From NCBI RefSeq assembly GCF_030656875.1, contig NZ_CP130943.1:434001-498000 (forward strand): DNA of 64,000 nt, in the 5' to 3' direction. This stretch comes from Prescottella sp. R16 (lineage in GTDB: Bacteria > Actinomycetota > Actinomycetes > Mycobacteriales > Mycobacteriaceae). Positions 43,395 through 55,127 of the stretch are shown here, in pieces. Under the pieces are notes generated by a model, which made no database searches, was not told the DNA's origin, and saw only the letters and a program-made list of their open reading frames with translations. Numbering within the stretch: the first letter of the stretch is position 1; every line of letters starts with the position of its first letter. Both the position numbers and the translations under genes were made by a program.

Positions 43395-44637
43395 CGCGGC
43401 TCTTCTCCTTCGCGATCGCCGTGTTCAAATCCCGGAACGCCGTGTAATTCGCCAGCACCTCCACCCGCCCCGGCGGGCACGCTGCGATCGCCCGCAACGG
43501 ATCGTGCACCAACGTGTGCTCCACCCCCGCATACGTCAACCGCACCGCCAGATCCGTGCCCCGCTCACCCGCGGCCACCACCTGCACGCCCTCGAAATGC
43601 TCGAACCGCACATCCCACAACCACGACAGATCCTCGCCGTCCGGCACCTGCCCGTTCACCGCGATCACCAGACCGTCCACGCTGTGATCGATCATCGACA
43701 GCGCCTCCTGCCAGCCCGCCGGATTCTTCGCCAACAGCATCCGCACCGAATGCGCCCCCACCTGTACGGTGCTGTACCGGCCGGCGATCTCCCGCACCGT
43801 CGACGCGGCCCGCACCGCATCCCGCGGATCGGCGCCCAACGCCACCGCCGCCGCCACCGCCTGCGCCGCATTCCCCCGATTCGCCTTCCCCGGCAGCGAC
43901 AACTCCAGCGGCAACACCAGCCCGTCCGGGCCGTGCAGGTTGTCGTCGTCCAGCCACCACTGCGGCGTCGGACGCGCGAAATCCGAGCCCGTGCTCCGCC
44001 AGTGCGGGCCCTCCCACACGATCGGCTCACCCGTCCGCGGGCAACTCACCGCATCATTGGCCCAACCGCCACCGGCGGCCACCCACACCACATTCTCGTG
44101 ATCGAACGCCACCGACGTGATCAGCACGTCGTCACAGTTCGCCACCACGACCGCATCCGGATGCCGCGCCAACCCCTCCCGCAGCGTCCGCTCGATCTTG
44201 TTGATCTCCCCCACCCGATCCAACTGATCACGGCTCAAATTCAGCAATACGATCACCGCCGGATCCACCGCATCACACACGTGCGGCACATGCAGCTCGT
44301 CCACCTCCAGCGCCGCGAGGGGAGCATCGACCCGCGCCGACAGGGCCGCGACGATCCCGGCATCCATGTTCGCGCCGTCCGCCTGCGTCGCCACCTCGTC
44401 GAGCGTCGCCAACGCCGCCGCCGTCATCCGCGTCGTCGTCGACTTGCCGTTCGTGCCCGTGATCACGACCGTGCGCCGGCCCCGACCCAACTGCACCATC
44501 ACCGACGGGTCGATCTTCAACGCGATCAGGCCACCGATCATCGAGCCCTTGCCGCGGCCCGCCTTCTGCGACGCCCACGCCGCCACCGCCGCCGCACGCA
44601 ACGCCAGCCGGCCCCGCAGAGTCATCCGAGTGCTCAT
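43387..44637 (-). CDS. murT: Lipid II isoglutaminyl synthase, Mur-ligase subunit MurT
   Basis: 416 aa, ATG at 44637 (ATG at 44625 possible); the frame upstream to 44721 crosses a terminator and is rejected. Mur-ligase P-loop VITGTNGKSTTTRMTAAALA, ALEVDELHVPHV, LLNLSRDQLDRVGEI, and a C-terminal DUF1727-type region ending GRVEVLANYTAFRDLN. It activates the D-Glu alpha-carboxyl of lipid II with ATP for amidation by GatD-derived ammonia. Only one Cys (SCPRTG) is seen where the S. aureus enzyme has a Cys4 zinc ribbon. Confidence 0.93.
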   Translation of the reverse strand: MSTRMTLRGRLALRAAAVAAWASQKAGRGKGSMIGGLIALKIDPSVMVQLGRGRRTVVITGTNGKSTTTRMTAAALATLDEVATQADGANMDAGIVAALSARVDAPLAALEVDELHVPHVCDAVDPAVIVLLNLSRDQLDRVGEINKIERTLREGLARHPDAVVVANCDDVLITSVAFDHENVVWVAAGGGWANDAVSCPRTGEPIVWEGPHWRSTGSDFARPTPQWWLDDDNLHGPDGLVLPLELSLPGKANRGNAAQAVAAAVALGADPRDAVRAASTVREIAGRYSTVQVGAHSVRMLLAKNPAGWQEALSMIDHSVDGLVIAVNGQVPDGEDLSWLWDVRFEHFEGVQVVAAGERGTDLAVRLTYAGVEHTLVHDPLRAIAACPPGRVEVLANYTAFRDLNTAIAKEKSRDV

Positions 44638-44670
44638 ACCCACGAGGCGAGTTTTCCACAGGAGGAAAAG

Positions 44671-44706
44671 ACGGTGCCGCGCCCCCGACCGGGGACGCGG
44701 CACCGT
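44671..44706 (-). terminator. Terminator after the SHOCT gene
   Basis: ACGGTGCCGCG pairs with CGCGGCACCGT; on the minus strand the stem is followed by CTTTTCC. It separates the SHOCT gene from murT. Confidence 0.8.
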
Positions 44707-44726
44707 GCCGAACCGGAACACTCGGA

Positions 44727-45104
44727 TCAGGCGAGGGCCTTCGCCTTGAGCGCATCGAACTCCGCCTGCGTGATCGTGCCCGCATCCAAGAGCGCCTTCG
44801 CATCCGCGATCTGCTCCGCACCCGACTTACCCGCCACCTGCCGGATGTACTGCTCCTGCGCGCTCTGCATCTCCGCCGCCGCCCGCACCGACCGCTTCGC
44901 CATCCCGTCACCACGCGCGATCAGATACACCAGCGCCGTCAAGAACGGGAGGATGATCAGGAACACCACCCAGATCGCCTTCACCCACCCCGACGTCTTG
45001 TGATCCCGGAACAGGTCCGTGATGATCGAGAACAACAACATCAGATACGCGACGAACGCGAAACTGACGAGAATCACCCAGAAGAAATCCCAGAACGAGT
45101 CCAT
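44727..45104 (-). CDS. Small membrane protein with PLDc_N and SHOCT domains
   Basis: 125 aa. ATG at 45104 follows GGAG at good spacing. Two membrane helices (FFWVILVSFAFVAYLMLLFS and VKAIWVVFLIILPFLTALVY) form a phospholipase-D nuclease N-terminal-like module. The C-terminal SHOCT motif is clear: AEQIADAKALLDAGTITQAE and FDALKAKALA. Widespread in actinobacteria, function unknown; SHOCT is thought to mediate oligomerisation. It stands alone between terminator hairpins and narI. Confidence 0.85.
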   Translation of the reverse strand: MDSFWDFFWVILVSFAFVAYLMLLFSIITDLFRDHKTSGWVKAIWVVFLIILPFLTALVYLIARGDGMAKRSVRAAAEMQSAQEQYIRQVAGKSGAEQIADAKALLDAGTITQAEFDALKAKALA

Positions 45105-45270
45105 CGGTAGAGCTCCAATCCGTGTCGATCGAGCAGATACCTGAACTGTGACACAGCAATCGGGGCGAGCGAGGGATTTCGGCGCGACCATCGAGACGGT
45201 GTCGGGGGCAGGCTCGGGTGCCTCGGGCGGCGATCCGGTTCACCTGCCGGAACACCCGTGCTTCGCGCAG

Positions 45271-46038
45271 TCAGCGCCGAACGTGACGGGGGCCGGTGGC
45301 GTCGGTGTCCCAGCCGCGGCGCTGCGGCTCCGAACCGAGCAACTGGTCGCGTCCGGCGACGTCGCGGCTGCGGTACACGATGTACGGGCGGAACAGATAC
45401 GCGAACGGTGCGCTGAACGCGTGCACCAGCCGGGTGAACGGCCACAACGCGAACAACACCAACGCGATCGTCACATGGATGTGGAACGACAACGGGGCCC
45501 GTGCCATCGCCGCCCCGTCCGGCTGCAGAATCCAGATCGACCGGAACCACGGCGACACCGTCTCCCGATAATTGTGGGCCTCGTTGCCGTCGACCGCCCC
45601 GATCAGCGTCGTCGCCAACCCGGCCACGATCGCCGCCACCAACACCACATACATGACCTTGTCGTTGACGGTGGTGGCCGTGAACACCGGGCCCGTCGAC
45701 CGCCGGCGGTACACCAGCAGCCAGATCCCCACCAGCGTCGCAGCCCCCGCGATCAGCCCCGGCACCGCCGCACCCCAGTGGTACACGTGCTCACTGATCC
45801 CGACCGCCTCCGTCCACGACTCCGGAATCACCAACCCGATGACATGCCCCAGGATCACCACCAGAATCCCGAAATGGAACAGTGGGCTCGCGACCCGCAG
45901 CAGCCGATTCTCGTACAGCTGCGACGACCGCGTCGTCCACCCGAACCTGTCGTACCGGTACCGCCACCACGTGCCGACGACCAGCACCGCCAACGTCACG
46001 TACGGGACGACGTCCCAATAGATTTCCGCGGCCGACAT
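45271..46038 (-). CDS. narI: Respiratory nitrate reductase gamma subunit (b-type haem)
   Basis: 255 aa, ATG one base after the narJ stop. Five membrane helices; haem-ligating His residues in ASPLFHFGILVVILGHVIGL and LSFHIHVTIALVLFALWP ... TRLVHAFSAP. It takes electrons from menaquinol at the outer membrane face and passes them to NarH. Last gene of the narGHJI operon. The C-terminal tail past the last helix is somewhat long. Confidence 0.95.
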   Translation of the reverse strand: MSAAEIYWDVVPYVTLAVLVVGTWWRYRYDRFGWTTRSSQLYENRLLRVASPLFHFGILVVILGHVIGLVIPESWTEAVGISEHVYHWGAAVPGLIAGAATLVGIWLLVYRRRSTGPVFTATTVNDKVMYVVLVAAIVAGLATTLIGAVDGNEAHNYRETVSPWFRSIWILQPDGAAMARAPLSFHIHVTIALVLFALWPFTRLVHAFSAPFAYLFRPYIVYRSRDVAGRDQLLGSEPQRRGWDTDATGPRHVRR

Positions 46039-46039
46039 G

Positions 46040-46693
46040 TCAGTGCACTCCTTCGGTACGACGCGGCGGAACGGTCAACGTGAACGGCTGCAACCCCACC
46101 GACTCGGCCGGCGGCCCCGACATCGCCAGCCGCCGCGCCCGTTCCGCGTCCCGGTCCGTCGCCGCCGGCAGCGTCGACGCCACCGCCGCCAGCACCGCCG
46201 CGTACGGGGAGTCGAGCTCGGTGAGCCGCTGCGCCAGCAGGTCGATCGCCGGACGGTGCTCCGCCAGCAGTGCGCCGCCGGCCCGGGGGTCGACGGTGGC
46301 CGCGAACTCGAGCAGCACCGCCAGATGATCCGCCGACTCCCCGGCCGGCGGCTCCACCCCCGCCGCCCGGTAGACGTCCGCGAACCGCAGCATCGCCGCA
46401 CCCCGATTCCGGGTGTCACCGTCCGTCCAATACGTCAACAGCAGCGTCGTCCTGCACCGCAGATCGAACGTGTCCACGTACGCGGTGGCCGCCTCGATCT
46501 CCGGCAGCGACCGCAACGCGCGCACAGGGGCCGCGAGCCCCGCCGTGTCCGGCAGGTGCGCCAGCAGCGACTCCACCGTGTCCAGCCGCTCCGACTGCCC
46601 GGCGTCCGGATACGCCAACAGCAGCGACGCGCACTGCCACACCACCCGATCCTGCTGTCGGGCACCGGAATCCGGTCGACGCCACCGCCTCAT
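46040..46693 (-). CDS. narJ: Nitrate reductase assembly chaperone
   Basis: 217 aa, ATG overlapping the narH stop by 4 nt (ATGA). All-helical TorD/NarJ family: WQCASLLLAYPDAGQSERLD, YVDTFDLRCRTTLLLTYWTD and GDTRNRGAAMLRFADVYRAA. It holds NarG for molybdenum cofactor insertion before membrane docking. Confidence 0.94.
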   Translation of the reverse strand: MRRWRRPDSGARQQDRVVWQCASLLLAYPDAGQSERLDTVESLLAHLPDTAGLAAPVRALRSLPEIEAATAYVDTFDLRCRTTLLLTYWTDGDTRNRGAAMLRFADVYRAAGVEPPAGESADHLAVLLEFAATVDPRAGGALLAEHRPAIDLLAQRLTELDSPYAAVLAAVASTLPAATDRDAERARRLAMSGPPAESVGLQPFTLTVPPRRTEGVH

Positions 46694-48345
46694 CGTCGGT
46701 CCCCGTCCGGGAACATGCCCTCCGGAACACCCTTGCCGTCCCAGTTCAGCAGATTCACCCGCGACGGCCGGGACGCGTTCGCGCCCATCGCCTCACCGGT
46801 CTGCCGCTGCCGCAGCGCATGGAACGTCTCCACCGCCACCGGAACCGGGCCGCCGCTCGACTCCCCGAACGGGCCCTGATCGTAGAGGCCGGGACCGCCG
46901 TCGAAATCGAGGGCACAATCGGTGACCGTCTCCTCGAGACCGTGCGCGTCGGCCGCATACGCCGACGGGATCACGTACCGCTCCTCGTACTTCGCGAGTG
47001 CCAGCAGCCGGTACATCGCATACACCTGCTCCTCGCTCATCCCCACCGCTGCCGGAATGTGCTCCTGCGGTTCACGCCCCAGATTGATGTCCCGCATGTA
47101 CGAGCGCATCGCCGCCAGCTTCCGCAACACCCCCGACACCACCTCGGTGTCCCCGGCCGTGAACAACTCCGCCAGATACTCGATCGGGATCCGCAGGGAC
47201 TCCAACGCCCCGAACAGGTTGCCCAGATCCTCGCCGTCGTGACCGTCGCGGCTCACCGCATCCACCACCGGCGACAGCGGCGGGATGTACCACACCATCG
47301 GCACCGTCCGGAACTCCGGATGCAGCGGCAACGCCACCCGGTAGTCCTTGATCAACGCGTGCACGGGGGAGCGCTGCGCCGCCTCGATCCACGTGTCCGG
47401 AATCCCCGACTGCCGGGCCGCTGCCACCACCTGCGGATCACACGGATCCAGGAACACGTCGAGTTGTGCTGCGTACAAATCCTTCTCGTCTGCGACGGAC
47501 GCGGCCTCCGTGACCCTGTCGACGTCGTACAGCATCAACCCGATGTACCGCAGCCGGCCCACACACGTCTCCGCGCACACCGTCGGCAGCCCCACCTCCA
47601 CCCGCGGATAGCAGAACGTGCACTTCTCGGCCTTGCCCGTCTTGTGGTTGAAATACACCTTCTTGTACGGGCATCCGGACACGCACATCCGCCAGCCGCG
47701 GCACTTGTCCTGGTCCACCAGCACGATGCCGTCCTCGCTGCGCTTGTACATCGCCCCCGACGGGCACGACGCCACACACGCCGGATTCAGGCAGTGCTCG
47801 CAGATCCGCGGCAGATAGAACATGAACGACTGCTCGAGCTCGTACTTCACCTGCGCACCGATCTTCTGCAGGATCGGATCGTCGGCCAGGATCTCCGGTG
47901 AACCACCCAGGTTGTCGTCCCAGTTGGCCGACCACTCCACCTTCATCGGCTCACCGGTGATGAGGCTCCGCGGCGGCGCCACCGGCATCTGATCACCCAG
48001 CGGTGCGCTGGTCAGATTCTCGTAGTCGTACGTCCACGGCTCGTAGTAGTCCTGGATCGACGGCAGCTTCGGATTCGAGAAGATCCGCGCCAGCTTCGCC
48101 AACCGGCCACCGTCCCGGAGCCGCAACCGACCCTTCCCGTCCCGCACCCAGCCGCCGCGCCACCTGTCCTGATCCTCGTACGTGCGCGGATACCCCTGCC
48201 CTGGACGGGTCTCCACATTGTTGAACCACACGTACTCGGTGCCGGACCGGTTGGTCCACGCCTGCTTGCACGTCACCGAACACGTGTGGCAGCCGATGCA
48301 CTTGTCGAGATTCATCACCATCGCGAGCTGCGCCATGACCTTCAT
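46690..48345 (-). CDS. narH: Respiratory nitrate reductase beta subunit (iron-sulfur)
   Basis: 551 aa, ATG start. Cys clusters for three [4Fe-4S] and one [3Fe-4S] centres: KCIGCHTCSVTCKQAW, CEHCLNPACVASCPSGAMYK, CRGWRMCVSGCPYKK (the Trp replaces a Cys, as in the 3Fe-4S site) and CTFCYPRVEVGLPTVCAETC. It wires NarI haems to the NarG active site. narG ends 25 nt upstream. Confidence 0.96.
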   Translation of the reverse strand: MKVMAQLAMVMNLDKCIGCHTCSVTCKQAWTNRSGTEYVWFNNVETRPGQGYPRTYEDQDRWRGGWVRDGKGRLRLRDGGRLAKLARIFSNPKLPSIQDYYEPWTYDYENLTSAPLGDQMPVAPPRSLITGEPMKVEWSANWDDNLGGSPEILADDPILQKIGAQVKYELEQSFMFYLPRICEHCLNPACVASCPSGAMYKRSEDGIVLVDQDKCRGWRMCVSGCPYKKVYFNHKTGKAEKCTFCYPRVEVGLPTVCAETCVGRLRYIGLMLYDVDRVTEAASVADEKDLYAAQLDVFLDPCDPQVVAAARQSGIPDTWIEAAQRSPVHALIKDYRVALPLHPEFRTVPMVWYIPPLSPVVDAVSRDGHDGEDLGNLFGALESLRIPIEYLAELFTAGDTEVVSGVLRKLAAMRSYMRDINLGREPQEHIPAAVGMSEEQVYAMYRLLALAKYEERYVIPSAYAADAHGLEETVTDCALDFDGGPGLYDQGPFGESSGGPVPVAVETFHALRQRQTGEAMGANASRPSRVNLLNWDGKGVPEGMFPDGDRR

Positions 48346-48370
48346 CGCTACCTCCCCGTCAGTAGGTCCT

Positions 48371-51300
48371 TCAGTAGGTCACCGACTGGCTCCGGCGGCG
48401 CACCACCGTCACCTCGTCCCGCTGGTTGCCGGTCGGACCCAGATAGTTGAACGCCCACGACGTCTGCGCGTACCCGCCCGCCAGATGCGTCGGCTTCACC
48501 AGCAGCCGCGTCAACGAATTGTGGATGCCGCCACGGTTACCCGTCGTCTCCGTCCGCGGCACGTCGATGGTGCGTTCCTGCGCGTGATGCACGTACACCA
48601 CCCCGTCCGGCATCCGGTGGGACACGATCGCCCGGCACACCACCACCCCGTTGCGGTTGACGGCCTCCACCCAGTCGTTGTCGCGCACCGAGATCTTCGC
48701 CGCATCGTTCGGGCTCATCCACATCGTCGGCCCGCCCCGCGACAGCGACAGCATGAGCAGGTTGTCCTGGTACTCCGAGTGGATCGACCATTTGCTGTGC
48801 GGCGTCAGATACCGCACCGTGAGCCCGATCCCGTCCCGCAGGTCACCGACCTCCGGTTCGGCGAACAGCCGCGCCATGTCCAGCGGCGGACGGTAGATCG
48901 GCAGCTGCTCGCCCAGCTCCTCCATCCAGTCGTGGTCGAGGAAGAAGTGCATCCGCCCGGTGAGCGTGTGGAACGGTTTGAGCTGCTCGATGTTCACCGT
49001 GAACGGTGCGTACCGTCGGCCCCCGGTCTCGCTGCCCGACCACTCCGGGCTCGTGATCACCGGCACCGGGCGGGCCTGCGTGTCCGCGAACGTGATCCGA
49101 CGCTCCTCGCTGCCCTCCGCCAGATGCACCAGCGGCTGCCCGGTGCGCTGCTCGAGCTGCCGGAACCCCTGCACCGCCAGCCGCCCGTTCGACGTCCCCG
49201 ACAGCCGCAGCACCGCCTCGCACATCTTCTCCGCGGTATCCAGCGCCGGACGGCCCGCCGCCGCACCGGAACTCATCACCCCGTGCTTCGCGCCGAGCTC
49301 CGCGACCTCCTCGTCCGGGTGATACGTGACGCCCTTCGTGACCAGACCCGCCTTCTCCACCAGCGGACCCAGCGCCGCCCACTTCTCGGCGATCGCCCCG
49401 TAGTCGCGTTCGACGACGATCAGCGGCCCCATCGTCTTCCCCGGCACCGGAACCTCGCCGGTGGACCGCCAATCCGATTCGGTGCCACCGGGATACGCCA
49501 TCGCCCCCGGAGTGTCGTGCTGCAGCGTGCCCAGCACCACGTCGGTGCGGGTCCCCAGATGGGTGCGCGCCAACGCCGAGAACGTGCGGGCGATCGCCCC
49601 GAACGCCTCGAAATCCGACTTCGTCTCCCACGGCGGATCGATCGCCGCCGAGAACGCGTGGATGTACGGATGCATGTCGGTGCTCGACAGATCCGGCTTC
49701 TCGTACCACGTCGCCGCCGGCAACACCACGTCCGACAGCAGCGTCGTCGACGTCATCCGGAAGTCGATCGACATCACCATGTCCAGCTTGCCCTCCGGGA
49801 TGTCGTCCGACCAGGCGACGTCGTTCGGGCGCAACTCGGGACGCGTCGGCTCCGCCTGCAGATTCGACGTCGTCCCCAGCAGATGCTTCAGGAAGTACTC
49901 GTTGCCCTTGCTCGACGACCCCAGCAGGTTCGCCCGCCAGATGCTCAGCACCCGCGGCCAGTTCCGCGGATCGTCCGGGTCGGTGACCGCCAGTTTCAGT
50001 GCACCCGACGCCAACTGCTCCGCGACGTGCGACGCCACGTCCCTGCCCGCGGCGACCGCCTCGTCGGCCACGTCCAGGCTCGAGCGGTCGAACTGCGGAT
50101 AGAACGGCGTCCAGCCCATCGCGACCGCCGACGCCGTCACATCCATTGTGTGCTTGCCCGCGAACCGGCCGCGCCCGGTGGGGCTGGCCAGCGCGTCCGC
50201 CCGGTAGCCGTCGTACCGCCACTGGTCGGTGTGCGCGTACCAGTAGGTGGTGCCCGCCATCTGCCGCGGCGGCCGACTCCAGTCGGTGCCCATCGCCACC
50301 GTCGCCCACCCCGTCACCGGCCGGCACTTCTCCTGACCCACATAGTGCGCCCAGCCGCCGCCGTTGCGGCCCATCGACCCGGTGAGCAGCAGCAGCGACA
50401 GGATCGCCCGATAGGTGGCGTCGCCGTGGAACCACTGGCAGATCCCGGCACCCATGATGATCATCGACCGCCCACCGGATTCGACGGCGTTGACGGCGAA
50501 CTCGCGGGCGACCCGGATCACCTGCGCCGCCGACACCCCGGTGATCGGCTCCTGCCACGCCGGAGTGTTGGGGGAGGAGGCGTCGTCGTAACCGGTGGGC
50601 CACTGCCCCGGAAGACCCGGACGCGCCACCCCGTACTGCGCGAGCATCAGATCGAACACCGTGCACACCCGGTGCCCGGCGATCGTCCGCACCGGCACCC
50701 CCCGCTCCATCGTCTCCCCGTGACCGTCGACGGTGTCGAACCGCGGAAGCGTCACCACCGCAGCCTCGTTCGCGCCGTCACGCAGCACGGTCAGGGCGGG
50801 CACCAGATCACCCAGATCCAGATTCCACTGCCCGACGCCCTCGTCGCCGAACCGGTGCCCGAGCGACCCGTTCGGCACCGCCGGAGCATCGGTGACACCG
50901 TCGAGTATCACCGGCTTGAACGCCGCGTTCTCCGTCTCGACCCCGAGATCTGCTGCCGTGAGTGTCTTTCCCGGCACCAGCCGGCCGTCACGCTCCTCGA
51001 GTTTCACCAGCGTCGGCAGATCGGTGTACCGGCGCACGTAGTCGACGAAGAACGGCTCGCGTCGCCGCACGAAGAACTCGTCGAGGATCACGTGACCCAT
51101 CGCCATCGCCATCGCCCCGTCGGTGCCGGCCGCACACGGCATCCACTCGTCCGCGAACTTGGTGTTGTCCGCGAAATCGGGGCTCACCGTCACCACCTTC
51201 GTGCCCCGATACCGCACCTCCGCCATCCAGTGCGCGTCCGGGGTGCGGGTGACCGGCACGTTCGACCCCCACATCAGCAGGTACGACGCATCCCACCAGT

Positions 51301-52078
51301 CACCCGACTCGGGAACATCGGTCTGGTCCCCGAACACCTGCGGCGACGCCACCGGCAGATCGGCGTACCAGTCGTAGAACGACGTCATCACCCCGCCCAG
51401 CAGCTCCACGAACCGTGACCCCGCCGCGAACGACACCATCGACATCGCCGGAATCGGGGAGAACCCGGCCACCCGGTCCGGCCCGTACTCCTTGATCGTG
51501 TGCACGTGCGCGGCCGCGATCATCTCGGTGGCCTCGTCCCAGCCCACCCGCACCAGACCGCCCTTGCCGCGGGCCCGCTGATAGCGTCGGCGCCGCTCCG
51601 GATCGGCCTGGATGTCGGCCCACGCCAGCACCGGATCACCGAGCCGCTGCTTCGCCTCCCGGAACATCTCCACCAGCACACCACGCGCATACGGGTAGCG
51701 AACCCTGGTGGGGGAGTAGGTGTACCACGAGAACGCCGCCCCCCGTGGGCACCCCCGCGGCTCGTACTCCGGACGATCCGGACCCACCGACGGATAGTCC
51801 GTCTCCTGCGTCTCCCACGTGATGATCCCGTCCTTGACGTAGATCTTCCACGAACACGACCCCGTGCAGTTCACCCCGTGCGTCGACCGCACCACCTTGT
51901 CGTGACTCCACCGGTCCCGATAGAAGACGTCGCCCTCCCGGCCACCCTCCCGGGACACGGTCCGCAGATCGTCGGAGAACGATCCGGGCGTGAAGAACCG
52001 GCCCGCACCGAGCAGTGCGGTACCGAGTGGGCCCTCGATCGAGGCGGGAGCGGAACGAGCGGACTTCTCACGCGACAT
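48371..52078 (-). CDS. narG: Respiratory nitrate reductase alpha subunit (molybdenum)
   Basis: 1235 aa, ATG after AGGAGGCTGCC. The N-terminal FS0 cluster ligands are HGVNCTGSCSWKIYVKDG followed by RGCPRGAAF (His-x3-Cys-x3-Cys ... Cys). Mo-bisMGD oxidoreductase segments include FGDQTDVPESGDWWDASYLL, MGAGICQWFHGDATYRAILS and RMTSTTLLSDVVLPAATWYE. It lacks a Tat signal, so the active site faces the cytoplasm and needs nitrate uptake. First gene of narGHJI; divergent from an anion-channel-like gene. Confidence 0.97.
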   Translation of the reverse strand: MSREKSARSAPASIEGPLGTALLGAGRFFTPGSFSDDLRTVSREGGREGDVFYRDRWSHDKVVRSTHGVNCTGSCSWKIYVKDGIITWETQETDYPSVGPDRPEYEPRGCPRGAAFSWYTYSPTRVRYPYARGVLVEMFREAKQRLGDPVLAWADIQADPERRRRYQRARGKGGLVRVGWDEATEMIAAAHVHTIKEYGPDRVAGFSPIPAMSMVSFAAGSRFVELLGGVMTSFYDWYADLPVASPQVFGDQTDVPESGDWWDASYLLMWGSNVPVTRTPDAHWMAEVRYRGTKVVTVSPDFADNTKFADEWMPCAAGTDGAMAMAMGHVILDEFFVRRREPFFVDYVRRYTDLPTLVKLEERDGRLVPGKTLTAADLGVETENAAFKPVILDGVTDAPAVPNGSLGHRFGDEGVGQWNLDLGDLVPALTVLRDGANEAAVVTLPRFDTVDGHGETMERGVPVRTIAGHRVCTVFDLMLAQYGVARPGLPGQWPTGYDDASSPNTPAWQEPITGVSAAQVIRVAREFAVNAVESGGRSMIIMGAGICQWFHGDATYRAILSLLLLTGSMGRNGGGWAHYVGQEKCRPVTGWATVAMGTDWSRPPRQMAGTTYWYAHTDQWRYDGYRADALASPTGRGRFAGKHTMDVTASAVAMGWTPFYPQFDRSSLDVADEAVAAGRDVASHVAEQLASGALKLAVTDPDDPRNWPRVLSIWRANLLGSSSKGNEYFLKHLLGTTSNLQAEPTRPELRPNDVAWSDDIPEGKLDMVMSIDFRMTSTTLLSDVVLPAATWYEKPDLSSTDMHPYIHAFSAAIDPPWETKSDFEAFGAIARTFSALARTHLGTRTDVVLGTLQHDTPGAMAYPGGTESDWRSTGEVPVPGKTMGPLIVVERDYGAIAEKWAALGPLVEKAGLVTKGVTYHPDEEVAELGAKHGVMSSGAAAGRPALDTAEKMCEAVLRLSGTSNGRLAVQGFRQLEQRTGQPLVHLAEGSEERRITFADTQARPVPVITSPEWSGSETGGRRYAPFTVNIEQLKPFHTLTGRMHFFLDHDWMEELGEQLPIYRPPLDMARLFAEPEVGDLRDGIGLTVRYLTPHSKWSIHSEYQDNLLMLSLSRGGPTMWMSPNDAAKISVRDNDWVEAVNRNGVVVCRAIVSHRMPDGVVYVHHAQERTIDVPRTETTGNRGGIHNSLTRLLVKPTHLAGGYAQTSWAFNYLGPTGNQRDEVTVVRRRSQSVTY

Positions 52079-52147
52079 GGCAGCCTCCTACCATCGAGGA
52101 TGGCGTATCGTCCGCGAGTGTGCAGTGCGAATGGTCATGATGATCTG

Positions 52148-53119
52148 ATGCCCGAGAACCGGAGTGCGCGAACAGGAGCCGGACGCGTCCTGTCCGTCAT
52201 CCCGCCCGGCGCCGGTGCCGCCGCGATGTCCACCGGCATCGTCTCCGTCGCCCTGCACCTCGCCGGCATCGAATGGTTCTCGCTGTGCTGGCTCGTCGTC
52301 GACGCCGCCATCTGGACCCTGCTGGTCGTCGTGTTCGTGTCCCGACTGTTCGACGACCGCGCCCGCTGGGTGGGGGAAGCGGACACCCCGCCCGCCCTCA
52401 CCGGTGTCGCCGCCACCTGCGTGCTCGGCACCCGCTGCGTCCTCCTCGGCTGGACGACCGTCGGCTGGGCACTGCTCGGGATCGCGCTGATCGCATGGCT
52501 CGCCCTCATGCGCAGCGTGCTGCGGCACTGGACCACCCCCACCGTCGGCGTCCACTTCCTGGTGTGCGTCGCCACCCAGGGCCTCGCCGTCCTCGCCGCC
52601 ACCCTCGCCGTCGCCACGTCCACGTACTGGCTCGTCGTGCCCGCGCTCGCCGCGTTCGGCCTCGGCCTGATCTTCTACGTCGCCGTGCTGGTCAACTTCT
52701 CCTACAACCAGTTCCGCATCGGCGCCGGCGACCAGTGGGTGTTCGCGGGCGCCCTCGCGATCAGTGCCCTCGCCGCCGGGAAACTCGCCCCCGCCGTCGC
52801 CGCCGCCGGCTGGCCCGAGGAACTGCACACCACACTCCAGGTGGCCGGCGTCGTCATCGTGTCCCTCGTCCTCGCCGGCTACGCCGGGCTCGTCGCCTCC
52901 GAAATCCGATGGCCACGCCTGCAATTCGACATCCGGCGCTGGTCCACCGCATTCCCCATGGGCATGACGGCGGCCGCCTCCCTCACCGTCGCAGTCTCGT
53001 CCGACGTCGGCCGGCTCCGCCCCGTCGGCCTCGTCCTCGTCTGGCCCGCCGTCGCCATCTGCCTCGTCCTGCTATACGCGTCCGGGCGCCGCCTCGTGCG
53101 GGCGATGATTCCGGCCTGA
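52148..53119 (+). CDS. SLAC1/TDT family (TehA-like) membrane protein
   Basis: 323 aa. ATG at 52148 begins MPENRSARTGAGRVLSVIPP; ATG at 52100 in the same frame is possible and neither has a strong ribosome site. About ten hydrophobic segments are seen, starting with GAAAMSTGIVSVALHLAGIE, the typical N-terminal TDT helix, and later FGLGLIFYVAVLVNFSYNQF. The TDT group includes tellurite-resistance TehA, malate permeases and the SLAC1 anion channels that conduct nitrate and chloride. Placed divergently 69 nt from narG and in the absence of narK here, a nitrate or nitrite channel is a reasonable inference. Confidence 0.8.
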   Translation: MPENRSARTGAGRVLSVIPPGAGAAAMSTGIVSVALHLAGIEWFSLCWLVVDAAIWTLLVVVFVSRLFDDRARWVGEADTPPALTGVAATCVLGTRCVLLGWTTVGWALLGIALIAWLALMRSVLRHWTTPTVGVHFLVCVATQGLAVLAATLAVATSTYWLVVPALAAFGLGLIFYVAVLVNFSYNQFRIGAGDQWVFAGALAISALAAGKLAPAVAAAGWPEELHTTLQVAGVVIVSLVLAGYAGLVASEIRWPRLQFDIRRWSTAFPMGMTAAASLTVAVSSDVGRLRPVGLVLVWPAVAICLVLLYASGRRLVRAMIPA

Positions 53120-53137
53120 GCGCACACAAACGCGGAG

Positions 53138-53178
53138 GAGGGGCCGCGCACTCCGTCACCGGAAGTGCGCGGCCCCTC
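53138..53178. terminator. Bidirectional hairpin between TDT gene and leuA
   Basis: GAGGGGCCGCGCACT pairs perfectly with AGTGCGCGGCCCCTC around an 11-nt loop, between convergent genes. Confidence 0.85.
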
Positions 53179-53205
53179 CCCGGGGCGGATGTGGTGCAGC
53201 CGAAC

Positions 53206-55111
<1,906 letters not shown>

Positions 55112-55127
<16 letters not shown>

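Noticed and set aside
42380..43447. Plus-strand frame starting in the 24-bp palindrome
   Set aside because: Most of it is antisense to gatD and Pro/Arg-rich; no ribosome site.
42592..45003. 800-codon plus-strand frame opposite gatD/murT
   Set aside because: Antisense shadow of clearly recognised genes; Arg/Pro/His-rich with no motif and no ribosome site.
48182..51418. Very long plus-strand open frame (over 1000 codons) opposite narG/narH
   Set aside because: It mirrors the codon pattern of narG on the other strand; composition is Arg/His/Pro-rich with no recognisable domain. Typical high-GC shadow frame.
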